Of a stretch of DNA of 64,000 nt, positions 13,178 through 21,727 are shown one piece after another (the first letter of the stretch is position 1; the number at the start of each line of letters is the position of its first letter). Both the position numbers and the translations under genes were made by a program. The stretch lies in assembly GCF_900114235.1 (NCBI RefSeq), contig NZ_FOSJ01000006.1, positions 1 to 64,000 on the forward strand. The letters are read 5' to 3'. Under the pieces are notes generated by a model. It did not search any database. It worked only from the letters and a program-made list of their open reading frames with translations, and was not told the origin of the DNA. The stretch is from Marinilactibacillus piezotolerans. Its GTDB lineage: Bacteria; Bacillota; Bacilli; Lactobacillales; Carnobacteriaceae_A.

Positions 13178-13825
13178 TTAATCAGCAGCTTGAACGATGT
13201 TTAAAAGAAGCTGGTTCAATAAAATCCTGATTTCTCTTCTAGCATAAGGATAATTATGCTCTTGTAAATATTGAATCAGCTGCTCATAATGGTTGATCTT
13301 AGTCTGACGGCTTTTGTAAAGAATGCTTAAAATTTTCCCACTATCAGGTAGTAAATCTTTCATTGAATTAAGAATCAAAGATTTACTGTAACGATTTTTC
13401 TCCAAAACAAGCAGTTCTTCCCATAAATTCCATTCTTTTTCTTCAAAGTCATTTCCATTATTTAAATTGGCTTGTTGCATACTTTTCAATATTTTTTTTG
13501 CTTTGTCTAGTTCCATTTGTTTTTCTGACTTTTCTAACTTCAGCAAATAATGGATAACCATTAATTCAATAAATTCAATGCGTTCCCGAAAAGCTTTTGA
13601 GTCAATTACTAATGGAAGAATCTTAACACCTTTATAGGGCTCGATCACAATATAATTTTCTTTTTCTAAACGTGTAAATGCATTACGAATTGGAGTTCGA
13701 CTCATCTCCAACATTTTAGCAAGATCTTGTTCCCGAATGTGCTTTTGTGGTAGCCATTCTTTACTTTCAATTTTCTGCTTTATAAAATGATAAGCTTCTA
13801 TCTCTCTTTTTTTTACTTTTGTCAT
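13178..13825 (-). CDS. GntR family transcriptional regulator
   Basis: The first 75 residues form a GntR winged helix-turn-helix (AYHFIKQKIESKEWLP, then QDLAKMLEMSRTPIRNAF and the wing YIVIEPYKGVKILPL). The rest is all-helical, as in the FadR/FCD subfamily whose C-terminal domain binds a small organic ligand. No metal-binding histidine pattern of the FCD type stands out, so the ligand cannot be guessed. It is the last gene of the envelope-directed run, 82 bp after the PurK-like gene, and may regulate that gene or itself. AAGGA precedes the ATG. Confidence 0.8.
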   Translation of the reverse strand: MTKVKKREIEAYHFIKQKIESKEWLPQKHIREQDLAKMLEMSRTPIRNAFTRLEKENYIVIEPYKGVKILPLVIDSKAFRERIEFIELMVIHYLLKLEKSEKQMELDKAKKILKSMQQANLNNGNDFEEKEWNLWEELLVLEKNRYSKSLILNSMKDLLPDSGKILSILYKSRQTKINHYEQLIQYLQEHNYPYARREIRILLNQLLLNIVQAAD

Positions 13826-13907
13826 TTTTTCAGTCCTTGATTTTTGAACTAATTATTATGATACATCATTAGGTCAAAATAAATCTATAATGATTAAATA
13901 TAACCAG

Positions 13908-15026
13908 CTACATTCCTATATCTGAAAGAAGAACAAGTAATTCATTAATATTTTCTGTAGGGATTAAAACATGTCCCTTTTCAGTATTAGGATCAGTAGG
14001 ATCACTTTGATAAAAAGTAAATTTCCAATCCTGCTGGATGCTAGCTTGCGTGTATGCCTGTTCAAGCTGAGTATAATTGAACAGTCTCATTACAGCAGGT
14101 CTGGTATGATTAACCTTTCGAGGCAGTGGCCAGCCGCAAATAGCACGAATATGAGCATCAAATTGCGACAATTCTCCTTGATCTATTGTGTAATGAAATG
14201 CCTGATGGGGATGACCAACTAATTCGTTTATATAGAGTGAACCAGTCGAAGTAGTAAATAATTCTAATGCTATAACTCCTTGAAAGTCAATATTATCAGC
14301 CACAATTTGAGCAATTCGATTTACTTCTACTGCAACATCTTCACTGATACGCGCTGGTGTGACTGATTGATAAAATTCATCATTACGGTACATCATTTCA
14401 ATTACTGGATAAATCAATACCTGATTAGATTTATCTTTAGCGATGGCTACACATAATTCTCTTTCAAATGGTATCCACGCTTCAAGTACACTAGCACCTG
14501 AATCAACCAGATTTTTAGTGCGGGGAATATCACTTTCGTCATATAAAACTACATGCTCTTTATATCTCTCATCTGTTCTATTTGCTTTCAGTACGCAAGG
14601 ATAGCCAATACTTTGAACAGCTTCTTCTACGTCTTCTATAGAAACAATAGTAGCAAATGGAGCAATATTAAGACTGTTTGATTCTAAAAAAGCTTTTTGT
14701 AAAACCCTATCCTGAGAAATGGAGAGTAAGTCTTCTCCTTGTGGAACAGGTAGAGTGCGTTTCATCATACGCAGATAATCTGAATGAAAAGCTTCAGTCT
14801 CATATAAAACTACATCACTTTTCATTGCAAGATCCTGGAAGGCTTTTTCATTTGTCAACTCTGCTCTTAAATGCCAATCTGCGATACTGCTAGCTGAAGA
14901 TTTAGCATTTGGGTCTAAAATTCCAACTTTGTAACCCATTTTTTTTGCAGAAAGTGCCAGCAATCGAGCAACGCTTCCACCACCGATTATTCCTATTGTT
15001 TTACCGGGTTGAATCCATTCACTCAT
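13908..15026 (-). CDS. PurK-like ATP-grasp protein with altered active-site loops
   Basis: The overall fold is that of PurK, the ATP-dependent carboxylase that makes N5-carboxyaminoimidazole ribonucleotide. There is an N-terminal Rossmann part (IIGGGSVARLLALSAKKMG at about 13-31), an ATP-grasp domain and the end motif SQFDAHIRAICGWPLP. Several PurK signatures are changed: GGGQLGRM becomes GGGSVARL, the Gly-rich GYDGKG loop becomes TDERYKEH (about 151-158), and APRPHNSGH becomes VGHPHQAFH (270-278). The ATP-grasp NE pair (N267, E268) is kept. No purE or other purine gene is nearby. A role as the housekeeping PurK is therefore doubtful; a ligase with another substrate is possible. It lies 60 bp after the UPF0316 gene. 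Confidence 0.7.
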   Translation of the reverse strand: MSEWIQPGKTIGIIGGGSVARLLALSAKKMGYKVGILDPNAKSSASSIADWHLRAELTNEKAFQDLAMKSDVVLYETEAFHSDYLRMMKRTLPVPQGEDLLSISQDRVLQKAFLESNSLNIAPFATIVSIEDVEEAVQSIGYPCVLKANRTDERYKEHVVLYDESDIPRTKNLVDSGASVLEAWIPFERELCVAIAKDKSNQVLIYPVIEMMYRNDEFYQSVTPARISEDVAVEVNRIAQIVADNIDFQGVIALELFTTSTGSLYINELVGHPHQAFHYTIDQGELSQFDAHIRAICGWPLPRKVNHTRPAVMRLFNYTQLEQAYTQASIQQDWKFTFYQSDPTDPNTEKGHVLIPTENINELLVLLSDIGM

Positions 15027-15086
15027 GGTTAACGCTCCTCTTTTTCAATTTCTCTTCAACGATCAATTAAATACTATTAAAATCTA

Positions 15087-15638
15087 TTAATTAAAAGGTT
15101 TCTTGGATAATTTATTTTTCTTGATTTTCTTAGTCCAGAATCCGCCATTAATATATCTTGGTTCATATGAGATAATGAAGGCTTTCGCTTCAATTTCATG
15201 AATCTTTACATATAAGTCACGCTCATTCGTTCGAGGTGTTAAAATTTCCAGTACGAAACGATCCCCTTCTTTTCCATATGCTTGAGTAGTTGTTACTCCG
15301 TAACCAGAATCCCTTAATCTGTTTGCGATCTCATAACCTTTTTCAGGTACGATAGTCGTTACTAAAATATATCCTAAGGCCAGATAATTCTCTATTTTCA
15401 TTCCAGTAAAAATGCCTACTCCAAATCCAAGTGCATAAGCCACTACATTAAATATATTATCTAAGTTATCTAATACTAATCCAAGTCCCACTACATAGAT
15501 TGCAATCTCTACCATTGCTATAAAAGGGGCTATCGATTGATAACCTTTCATCGTCAACATCATTCTCAATGTATTAAGCGTAACGTATACCACGTTTATG
15601 CAAAATATTGTCAATAACATTATCCAATCTAAATCCAC
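15087..15638 (-). CDS. UPF0316 / DUF2179 family membrane protein
   Basis: Three hydrophobic segments (about residues 5-25, 35-55 and 63-80) make an N-terminal membrane domain. It is followed by a cytosolic DUF2179-like domain (about 90-165) with TTIVPEKGYEIANRLRDSG and the segment EILTPRTNERDLYVKIHEI. The same C-terminal domain is found in YitT-type transporters. The protein resembles the B. subtilis YebE family, whose function is not established. It starts at GTG with GGGAGAG upstream. It stands between the CNNM/CBS protein and the PurK-like protein. Confidence 0.78.
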   Translation of the reverse strand: MDLDWIMLLTIFCINVVYVTLNTLRMMLTMKGYQSIAPFIAMVEIAIYVVGLGLVLDNLDNIFNVVAYALGFGVGIFTGMKIENYLALGYILVTTIVPEKGYEIANRLRDSGYGVTTTQAYGKEGDRFVLEILTPRTNERDLYVKIHEIEAKAFIISYEPRYINGGFWTKKIKKNKLSKKPFN

Positions 15639-15679
15639 TAAAAACTCTCCCTGTTTTTGTCCTATCTATAGTTTTACAT

Positions 15680-15719
15680 ACTAGAACGGCTGAGACAAGT
15701 GTAGCCGTCTCAGCCTAGT
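15680..15719. repeat. Short GGCTGAGAC inverted repeat
   Basis: A 9-bp perfect stem GGCTGAGAC/GTCTCAGCC (15688-15696 with 15707-15715) is flanked by ACTAG/CTAGT that can extend it. It fills the gap between two minus-strand genes but has no T run in that direction. It resembles the ends of the longer element at 55611-55735. Confidence 0.55.
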
Positions 15720-15725
15720 TTTAAT

Positions 15726-17075
15726 TCAGTCTGCTTCTTCTATTGACTGTTTATGGTCATCTTCAAATACAATTTTTTCAACTCTTAAAGTCAATATTCT
15801 TGATCCTTCAAGCGACTCTACTCTCATTAATAAATCTTCCAATTTCAAAAAAGCATCATCATCTTTACCAGGTACGCTTCCAAATTCAGTAATAAAATAA
15901 CCGGCTATCGTATCCACATTTTCTGATTCAATTTTCGTATTAAAGAAATCATTAAACTTATCTATTGGCGCTGATCCCTCGACGATAAACTCCTGATCTG
16001 AAACTTGCTCAATCAAATTATTTGTTTCGTCGTATTCATCGTCAATCTCTCCAACTATTTCTTCTAAGAGATCTTCTAACGTCACGATTCCAACTACTCC
16101 ACCATATTCATCATTCAGTACAGCCATTTGATTTTGTGTACGTTTCATCTGAAATATCAGGTCATCAATATAAATTGTTTCTGGAACAAAAAGTGCTTCG
16201 TTACTAATTTCCTTCAAGTCAATATCATATAATGCTTTTTCTTTTGATGCTTTCAGTAGATTCTTCACATGAACGATACCTAGTATATTATCTTTATCTT
16301 TAAAATATAAGGGTACTCTTGAATGAGGAGTATTGAGCATCGCATCAATATTTTCTTTGTTTGAATCATCGTAATCCAACATAAATGAATCTGTCCTAGG
16401 AACCATTACTTCTCTAGCAATCTTGTTGTCAAGTGAAAGTACTCCCTTGAGCATTGAAAATTCTTCCAGATCGATAATCTCATGGTGATGACTTTGCTCT
16501 AAAAATGTACGGAATTCATCCCGGGTCATGGTTTCTTCTTGGGCATTGAAATCGATCGGTAATATCTTTTTCATGCCGTTTGTGATGACTTTCAACGTCC
16601 AGACTATCGGAATAAATAACTTACGAACGAAAAGCACAACACCTACAAGAGCCATAGCCGTTTGATCAGGATTTTGAGCTGCAATTGCTTTAGGTAACTG
16701 TTCTCCAAAAATAAGTACAATAGAAGAAACAACCAACGTGATTACAATCATACTGACAATTCTGGCGTAAATAAAACCTCCTAAAAGCCCAGCTAAGTAA
16801 TCCGTATAATAAAATGAGGCTAATGCACTGCTGAATAGTGCTGAAAGCGTCAGTATGATTCTGACAGCTATCAGATAATCATCCGATTTTTCAAGCAGAT
16901 CCAACACTTTCTTAGCTTTCCTGTTACCTTCAATTGATAACTCGATAATTCTAGTTTGGTTCAGTGACACCAGCGCTATTTCAATCGCCGCAAAAATCCC
17001 GTAGATCAAAGTCAATAAGATGATGAGTGAAACATGCCCAATTAAGGGCTGTATACTCCCAGGATCTGAATTCAT
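15726..17075 (-). CDS. CNNM/CBS domain membrane protein (hemolysin C / CorC family)
   Basis: The order is the CNNM (DUF21) transmembrane domain at about 1-190 with four hydrophobic segments, a CBS pair at about 210-335 (REVMVPRTDSF, GIVHVKNLL, VLNDEYGGVVGIVTLEDLL) and a C-terminal CorC_HlyC domain (about 350-440). Members such as B. subtilis YhdP/YqhB or S. aureus MpfA take part in Mg2+ export or homeostasis; the name hemolysin is historical. The residues EEIVGEIDDEYDE after the second CBS are the family hallmark. The length of 449 is normal. It lies 118 bp after the PBP gene. Confidence 0.88.
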   Translation of the reverse strand: MNSDPGSIQPLIGHVSLIILLTLIYGIFAAIEIALVSLNQTRIIELSIEGNRKAKKVLDLLEKSDDYLIAVRIILTLSALFSSALASFYYTDYLAGLLGGFIYARIVSMIVITLVVSSIVLIFGEQLPKAIAAQNPDQTAMALVGVVLFVRKLFIPIVWTLKVITNGMKKILPIDFNAQEETMTRDEFRTFLEQSHHHEIIDLEEFSMLKGVLSLDNKIAREVMVPRTDSFMLDYDDSNKENIDAMLNTPHSRVPLYFKDKDNILGIVHVKNLLKASKEKALYDIDLKEISNEALFVPETIYIDDLIFQMKRTQNQMAVLNDEYGGVVGIVTLEDLLEEIVGEIDDEYDETNNLIEQVSDQEFIVEGSAPIDKFNDFFNTKIESENVDTIAGYFITEFGSVPGKDDDAFLKLEDLLMRVESLEGSRILTLRVEKIVFEDDHKQSIEEAD

Positions 17076-17193
17076 TATGTTTTTTCTCCTTTTTTATAAA
17101 CAAACTTTTTATTTTTTTTAAAATCAAAGTCACTATATCACATATCCTATGGTCTCACAACAGAATAATGCACTAGATTTCTATGCATCATAG

Positions 17194-19257
17194 TTACTCA
17201 GTTGCTTTCAAATCAGATAATACCGGCAGGAATCTGTCGACGACATCGCCACTGCTTTGTCCTTCTAAAAATCCCAAAAACGTAAAATCATTATCTTCAG
17301 CATCAAAGGCGTAAACAAATCCATTTGTGACATTTTCGCCGTCTTCTGAAATTTCAGCTGTTCCCGTCTTTGCACCGACTGTAAAAGGTAATTTAGAGAA
17401 GGCATGAGCTGTACCATTCGTGTCTTGAACTGCTGTAATAAGATCTTCCTTAATCAATTTTGCAGACTCTGCGGTTACTGGACTTAATTGATTTGCTTCT
17501 CCCTCTTCTTCTAATTCAAGTTTAGGGAAAGTCATTGCTCCCTCGTTGACAACAGCTGAATAGAACGAGATTTGATGAATTGGACTCATTAATAGCTCAC
17601 CTTGCCCGTAAGCAGTATCTGCTAACAATGTTGGACGACTGAGCGTTCCATCATTAGATATTTGAGCGGGTTGCATACTAAATGGTAAATTCATATTCGC
17701 TCCAAAAGGAAACTGACTTAATTTTTCTACAAAATTATTTTCACCCATTTCCAAAGCTTCCATTGCAAAATAGATGTTATCTGAATACGTAATAGCTGCT
17801 TGCAGATCCACTTCTGTAACGGCATCGCTTACTCTAGTGATTTTATGATCCCCAAAAGAATTATCTTCCGGCTGCCATTCTAGTCCTTCTATTGTATGTG
17901 TTTTGTCAGGTGTAGTTACACCTAAATCAAGCCCAATCATAGAAGTAAGAATCTTGAATGTAGAACCAGGTGCATATCTTTGAGCAAAACGCGCTAAGAA
18001 AGGACTATCTTCATTTTCTGTATAACTCTGATATTGTTCATTTGAAATTCCTTCAATAAATAATTGTGGATCATATGACGGAGAACTAGTTGCAACTAGC
18101 AGTTCTCCTGAATCTGGCGCCATTACAACAGCTGAGCCTGGATCCCCTTGTAGCTGATCATACATTTCTTGCTGCAGACCCATATCAATTGTCAAACGAA
18201 TATTTTCACCGTCTTGTTTTTCAGATTCAACCAAGACTTTTTTCGTCTCTCCTGCTTCAGTTTCAATATAGATTTGTCCACCCTTTGTTCCTCTTAATCG
18301 TTCATCAAAAGCTGCTTCTAATCCTGCTTTCCCGACAGTATCACCAGATTGTAACGTTGGATTACTTTCGATATCTTCCGCTGTAACCTCTCCGACATAG
18401 CCTGTCAAATGCGCAGCTGCTTCACCTAATGGATACATTCTAGATTCAGTTTGTCTATATACGACTCCTGACAATTCTGGTCTGTTTTCTTCATCCACTA
18501 CTTTAATAGGTACAAAACTTTCATCAGTTACCCAACTCTGCTCAAGTAATTCTTCTAATGAAGAAACCTCAAGGCCAAAATTTTCTGATATATTAGATAA
18601 TTGTTCGTTACGCACATCTCCTTCACCTAATGCACCTGGTAATAATCCAGCTTCCCATGCACTTCCGTTTCCGGCAAGCATATTTCCATTCCGGTCATTA
18701 ATACTGCCCCGTTCTCCTTCATCATAAGAAAGTTTGACTGTATCTCCTTCTTCCATATCTGGAAAGATCAAGGAAGTATCCCAGTCCACAAACATTTCAT
18801 CCTCTACTTCTGAAAAAGTTGTCTGATATTTTAAATCTTCTAATCGGCCAAGTGAAGTATCCATGGCAAGTGTATATGAAAATTTATATTGATCAGTTTC
18901 TTCATCTAATACAAGTTCATATTCCATATTATCTATATTACCAGCTCCTATTCCAGAGAATATCGTTTCATATCTTTCACCGATTTCTTCTCTAGTATAG
19001 GGTGCTTCACTGATTGATTCTTCAGATAGTAAAGTAACAAATTCTGTCATATCATTATCAGCCAATGCATCTAAGTAGCTTTGCGAAAGTTCTTCGGCTA
19101 GCGACTGACGCCTTTGCGCTTCTTGATTTGCTTGCCAGTTACTGTATAAAAAGTATCCACCTACGCCAACCATAATAACTAATATTACGATTAACGGGAC
19201 GAGCCAGACCTTTTTACTCTTTTTCTTGTTATTAAAACTATTTGAAGATCTCTTCAT
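17194..19257 (-). CDS. Class B penicillin-binding protein with MecA-type N-terminal domain
   Basis: The protein is a membrane-anchored DD-transpeptidase that crosslinks peptidoglycan. A basic N-terminus and one transmembrane helix (about 17-38) are followed by an NTF2-like MecA_N domain (about 48-165), a PBP dimerisation domain (about 175-345) and the transpeptidase domain. The catalytic motifs are S432-T-F-K435, S492-D-N494 and K630-T-G632. This architecture is that of the low-affinity PBP5 of enterococci, S. aureus PBP2a and B. subtilis PbpC, so low beta-lactam affinity is possible but cannot be read from sequence. The extracellular part is very acidic. AGGG precedes the ATG. It follows the TIM-barrel gene by 77 bp. 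Confidence 0.92.
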   Translation of the reverse strand: MKRSSNSFNNKKKSKKVWLVPLIVILVIMVGVGGYFLYSNWQANQEAQRRQSLAEELSQSYLDALADNDMTEFVTLLSEESISEAPYTREEIGERYETIFSGIGAGNIDNMEYELVLDEETDQYKFSYTLAMDTSLGRLEDLKYQTTFSEVEDEMFVDWDTSLIFPDMEEGDTVKLSYDEGERGSINDRNGNMLAGNGSAWEAGLLPGALGEGDVRNEQLSNISENFGLEVSSLEELLEQSWVTDESFVPIKVVDEENRPELSGVVYRQTESRMYPLGEAAAHLTGYVGEVTAEDIESNPTLQSGDTVGKAGLEAAFDERLRGTKGGQIYIETEAGETKKVLVESEKQDGENIRLTIDMGLQQEMYDQLQGDPGSAVVMAPDSGELLVATSSPSYDPQLFIEGISNEQYQSYTENEDSPFLARFAQRYAPGSTFKILTSMIGLDLGVTTPDKTHTIEGLEWQPEDNSFGDHKITRVSDAVTEVDLQAAITYSDNIYFAMEALEMGENNFVEKLSQFPFGANMNLPFSMQPAQISNDGTLSRPTLLADTAYGQGELLMSPIHQISFYSAVVNEGAMTFPKLELEEEGEANQLSPVTAESAKLIKEDLITAVQDTNGTAHAFSKLPFTVGAKTGTAEISEDGENVTNGFVYAFDAEDNDFTFLGFLEGQSSGDVVDRFLPVLSDLKATE

Positions 19258-19334
19258 ACATAACCCTGCTTTCCAATTATTTAAAATGATTCTATTAGTG
19301 GTTTCATTTATCTAATTTAATAAGCAATTTTACA

Positions 19335-20024
19335 TTAACTTTCAAAATCGTCTTTTTCCTGTTTTCTATATTTATCCATTTTTTTACTGAATAATTTACC
19401 GTTTGACGGTGGAGTATACGTAATTGCATTAGCTCCTGCTTCTATGGTAGCTTTTATACTTTCTTCCGTAGGTCCTCCTGTTGCAATGATCGGTAATTTA
19501 GGATAGTTTTCTCTAATTTCTCTAACTAACTCTGTTGTGTTGCCAGCATTAGAAATATTCAAAATATCAACTCCCGCTGCCAATCTCTCATCAATATCTG
19601 TATATTCAGATACGATTGTCATAATAATCGGAATATCAACGACTTCATTGATAGCTTCAATTGTTTCGATTGGAGTCGGGGCATTTACAACAACCGCCAG
19701 GCACCCATGAGCTTCTGCGAAGAGAGCCATATTAGCCGAACGCGGTCCTTGAGTTGTCCCACCTCCCACGCCTGCAAGTACTGGAATCGTAGATACAGAT
19801 GTAATAGCTTCAATAATTGCCGGATGCGGTGTAAATGGATAAACAGCCATAATCGCATCAGCATTATTATTCATAATGATTGCGATGTCTGTAGTAAAAA
19901 GCATCGCTTTAAATCGTTTCCCATTTATATTAATTCCACTAGCTTCTCTTATAACATCTGGAACCGCAATATAATCTTTTCGCAAATTAGTCTCAACGAC
20001 AGGCATTTCTTTTTTTTTGGTCAT
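19335..20024 (-). CDS. TIM-barrel protein of unknown function (LAB 'hydrolase' family)
   Basis: The 229 residues read as a beta/alpha barrel with a phosphate-binding end: the segment IIATGGPTEESIKATIEAG (about 178-196) is like those of ThiG, IMP dehydrogenase and other phosphate-binding barrels, and VLAGVGGGTTQGPRSANM is highly conserved-looking. The opening LRKDYIAVPDVIREASGI is typical of a group of lactic-acid-bacterial proteins usually labelled 'hydrolase' without biochemical proof. Its ATG overlaps the stop of the upstream glucosaminidase gene by four bases (ATGA), so the two are translationally coupled. A link to cell-wall sugar or nucleotide metabolism is only a guess. Confidence 0.75.
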   Translation of the reverse strand: MTKKKEMPVVETNLRKDYIAVPDVIREASGININGKRFKAMLFTTDIAIIMNNNADAIMAVYPFTPHPAIIEAITSVSTIPVLAGVGGGTTQGPRSANMALFAEAHGCLAVVVNAPTPIETIEAINEVVDIPIIMTIVSEYTDIDERLAAGVDILNISNAGNTTELVREIRENYPKLPIIATGGPTEESIKATIEAGANAITYTPPSNGKLFSKKMDKYRKQEKDDFES

Positions 20025-20689
20025 TCCTTACTCTCCTGTTCAATAGTATCATAATCATATTTATATAATTCGTATGTTTCTATCACAGAGATTACTTTTT
20101 CTGGATAATCCGGATCAGTTGCGTATCCCGCCGTTTGCAGTGCCTGCGCTGATTCTTCATAAGTGGGCGCTTCAATCACTTCTTGATAAAGATCTTCATC
20201 CCATTCAGTACCATTCTGTAGGAGTTTTGCATAATCTTCCATTGATTCAAACAATGAATCATAACTTCTAAATTGAGCGTCTATTTCAATCCACTCATCC
20301 TCTTCAAATTCTTTAGTAGCATAAGAACTAGGATTTTCTCCTTTGATGCCATAATAATTATTTTCTTTTTGGGCTAATTCACTTTTACCCCAATTAGACT
20401 CAAGTATGGCTTGTGCAATCATCACACTCGGCCTTACACTATATTTTACTTCAATAAGCTTAGCATTCTCTGCTAATTCATTAATAAACTCTTGCTCATA
20501 ACTTGTAGAAACACCACTCGGTTCTTCAAATAATTTTTTACTGATCAATGCAATCGAAAATATAAATAGTAAAATAATTACTAAAATAACTTTCATTCCT
20601 AAAATCACTGGACTCTGTTTCTTTTTACGTGGACTTTTGTATTTTCTGATCGCCTTTTTAGGCACGACAATCTTCTCCTTTGAAACCAA
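20021..20689 (-). CDS. Membrane-anchored N-acetylglucosaminidase (GH73, LytG-like)
   Basis: A Lys/Arg-rich cytosolic start (residues 1-28) and one transmembrane helix (about 29-50) are followed by a GH73 glucosaminidase domain. The proposed catalytic acid is Glu97 in AQAILESNWGKS, and the segment NNYYGIKG is diagnostic. The enzyme would cut the glycan strands of peptidoglycan on the outer face of the membrane. The protein lacks the SH3 or LysM repeats of secreted autolysins; the membrane anchor replaces them. It lies 21 bp after the VanY gene and overlaps the TIM-barrel gene by four bases. Confidence 0.9.
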   Translation of the reverse strand: MVSKEKIVVPKKAIRKYKSPRKKKQSPVILGMKVILVIILLFIFSIALISKKLFEEPSGVSTSYEQEFINELAENAKLIEVKYSVRPSVMIAQAILESNWGKSELAQKENNYYGIKGENPSSYATKEFEEDEWIEIDAQFRSYDSLFESMEDYAKLLQNGTEWDEDLYQEVIEAPTYEESAQALQTAGYATDPDYPEKVISVIETYELYKYDYDTIEQESKE

Positions 20690-20710
20690 TAGACAATTTT
20701 TTCTTAATAA

Positions 20711-21544
20711 TTATTCATCTAGTCTTGTTTCGCGTTCCGTTAACAGTTCTATATATTCTTCAAGAGCGAGATTATGATCTATAATAAATCTGGCATTTTC
20801 TTCTCCAACATATCTAAAATGCCATGATTCATAATTGATATCTGTTACTTCTTTCTTATCTTCTGGATAGCGTAGAATAAATCCATAATCACCCATTGTG
20901 TTGATCAAACATTTCTGCGACTCTTGAGTATCGTAATCAGGTGTTAATCCATTTCCTTCTGCAATCCATTCTTGATCGACAATATCAATGGCTAATCCAG
21001 TGTGATGCTCACTTCTTTTAGGAATAGCAATATATTCTTCTGTTTTCTCGACTGCTTCTTCTTTCGTATATCCTTCTTGGACATATTGATTGATACTACG
21101 GTCGTAATTATTTTGCTGTCTTTCAACTGACCTATAACCAGATGCGAGATATAAATTATGCCCTGCTGATTCTGCTGCAGCTGTCCAATTTTCATATGCA
21201 TTTACTATTTTGCGGTCAATTTGTTTATCAGGCTCCACTTCTACTAAATCAGGTTCAAAATCATCTGGCAATGGATTCCAGTTATTAACCAAAATTAAAT
21301 TCCAGTCTTTTGTGCTGACATTTTCTGGAAGTGATTCTATCAATGCAAGGTGGTCTTTTTCTTCTTCTGTCACCGAGTCGGTTTCTTCTTTAGATTGATT
21401 ACTATTAGTAGATTCACTATCTTCTTGATCTGTTGCAGTTGTTTCAGATACTTGTTCGTTTATTCTCTTCTCGTTATCTATAGCAGAACATCCTGTCAAA
21501 ATTAATGAACTTAATAGAAGAATAAGCCGTCTTTTAATCATCAT
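20711..21544 (-). CDS. D-alanyl-D-alanine carboxypeptidase lipoprotein (VanY, M15B)
   Basis: A lipobox LTGC places the lipid-bound cysteine at residue 19. An acidic Ser/Thr/Glu-rich linker (about 25-65) leads into an M15B peptidase domain. Zinc ligands are seen as His180 and Asp187 in SEHHTGLAID and His242 in ESWHFRYVG, with Glu239 as likely catalytic acid; SGYRSVERQ is the other family motif. The enzyme trims the terminal D-Ala from peptidoglycan stem peptides on the cell surface. There is no VanRS or VanHAX nearby, so it is a housekeeping wall enzyme and not evidence for vancomycin resistance. It heads the minus-strand envelope run. Confidence 0.92.
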   Translation of the reverse strand: MMIKRRLILLLSSLILTGCSAIDNEKRINEQVSETTATDQEDSESTNSNQSKEETDSVTEEEKDHLALIESLPENVSTKDWNLILVNNWNPLPDDFEPDLVEVEPDKQIDRKIVNAYENWTAAAESAGHNLYLASGYRSVERQQNNYDRSINQYVQEGYTKEEAVEKTEEYIAIPKRSEHHTGLAIDIVDQEWIAEGNGLTPDYDTQESQKCLINTMGDYGFILRYPEDKKEVTDINYESWHFRYVGEENARFIIDHNLALEEYIELLTERETRLDE

Positions 21545-21676
21545 AAAAAATCTCCTGATTTGTTTAATTCACTTCTCCTATTTTACCACAACGTAAACGA
21601 ACATAACAAAGTCTTGGCAAATATCTGAACTTTATTAACCGTTTACTTCATATTTTTGATACAATTAACTAGGAAA

Positions 21677-21694
21677 ACTTGTCTTATAACAAGT
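21677..21694. promoter_or_regulatory. Small inverted repeat before the Gfo/Idh/MocA gene
   Basis: ACTTGT-N6-ACAAGT (21677-21682 and 21689-21694) lies 12 bases after a -10-like TACAAT (21660-21665) and 33 bases before the start codon. It could be a repressor site or a leader hairpin. No regulator gene is next to it. Confidence 0.35.
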
Positions 21695-21727
21695 AACTTC
21701 TAAAATATACTGAAAGTAGGAATGATT

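Noticed and set aside
20711-21544. VanY as part of a vancomycin resistance cluster
   Set aside because: There is no vanHAX or vanRS near; the protein is a stand-alone wall carboxypeptidase.
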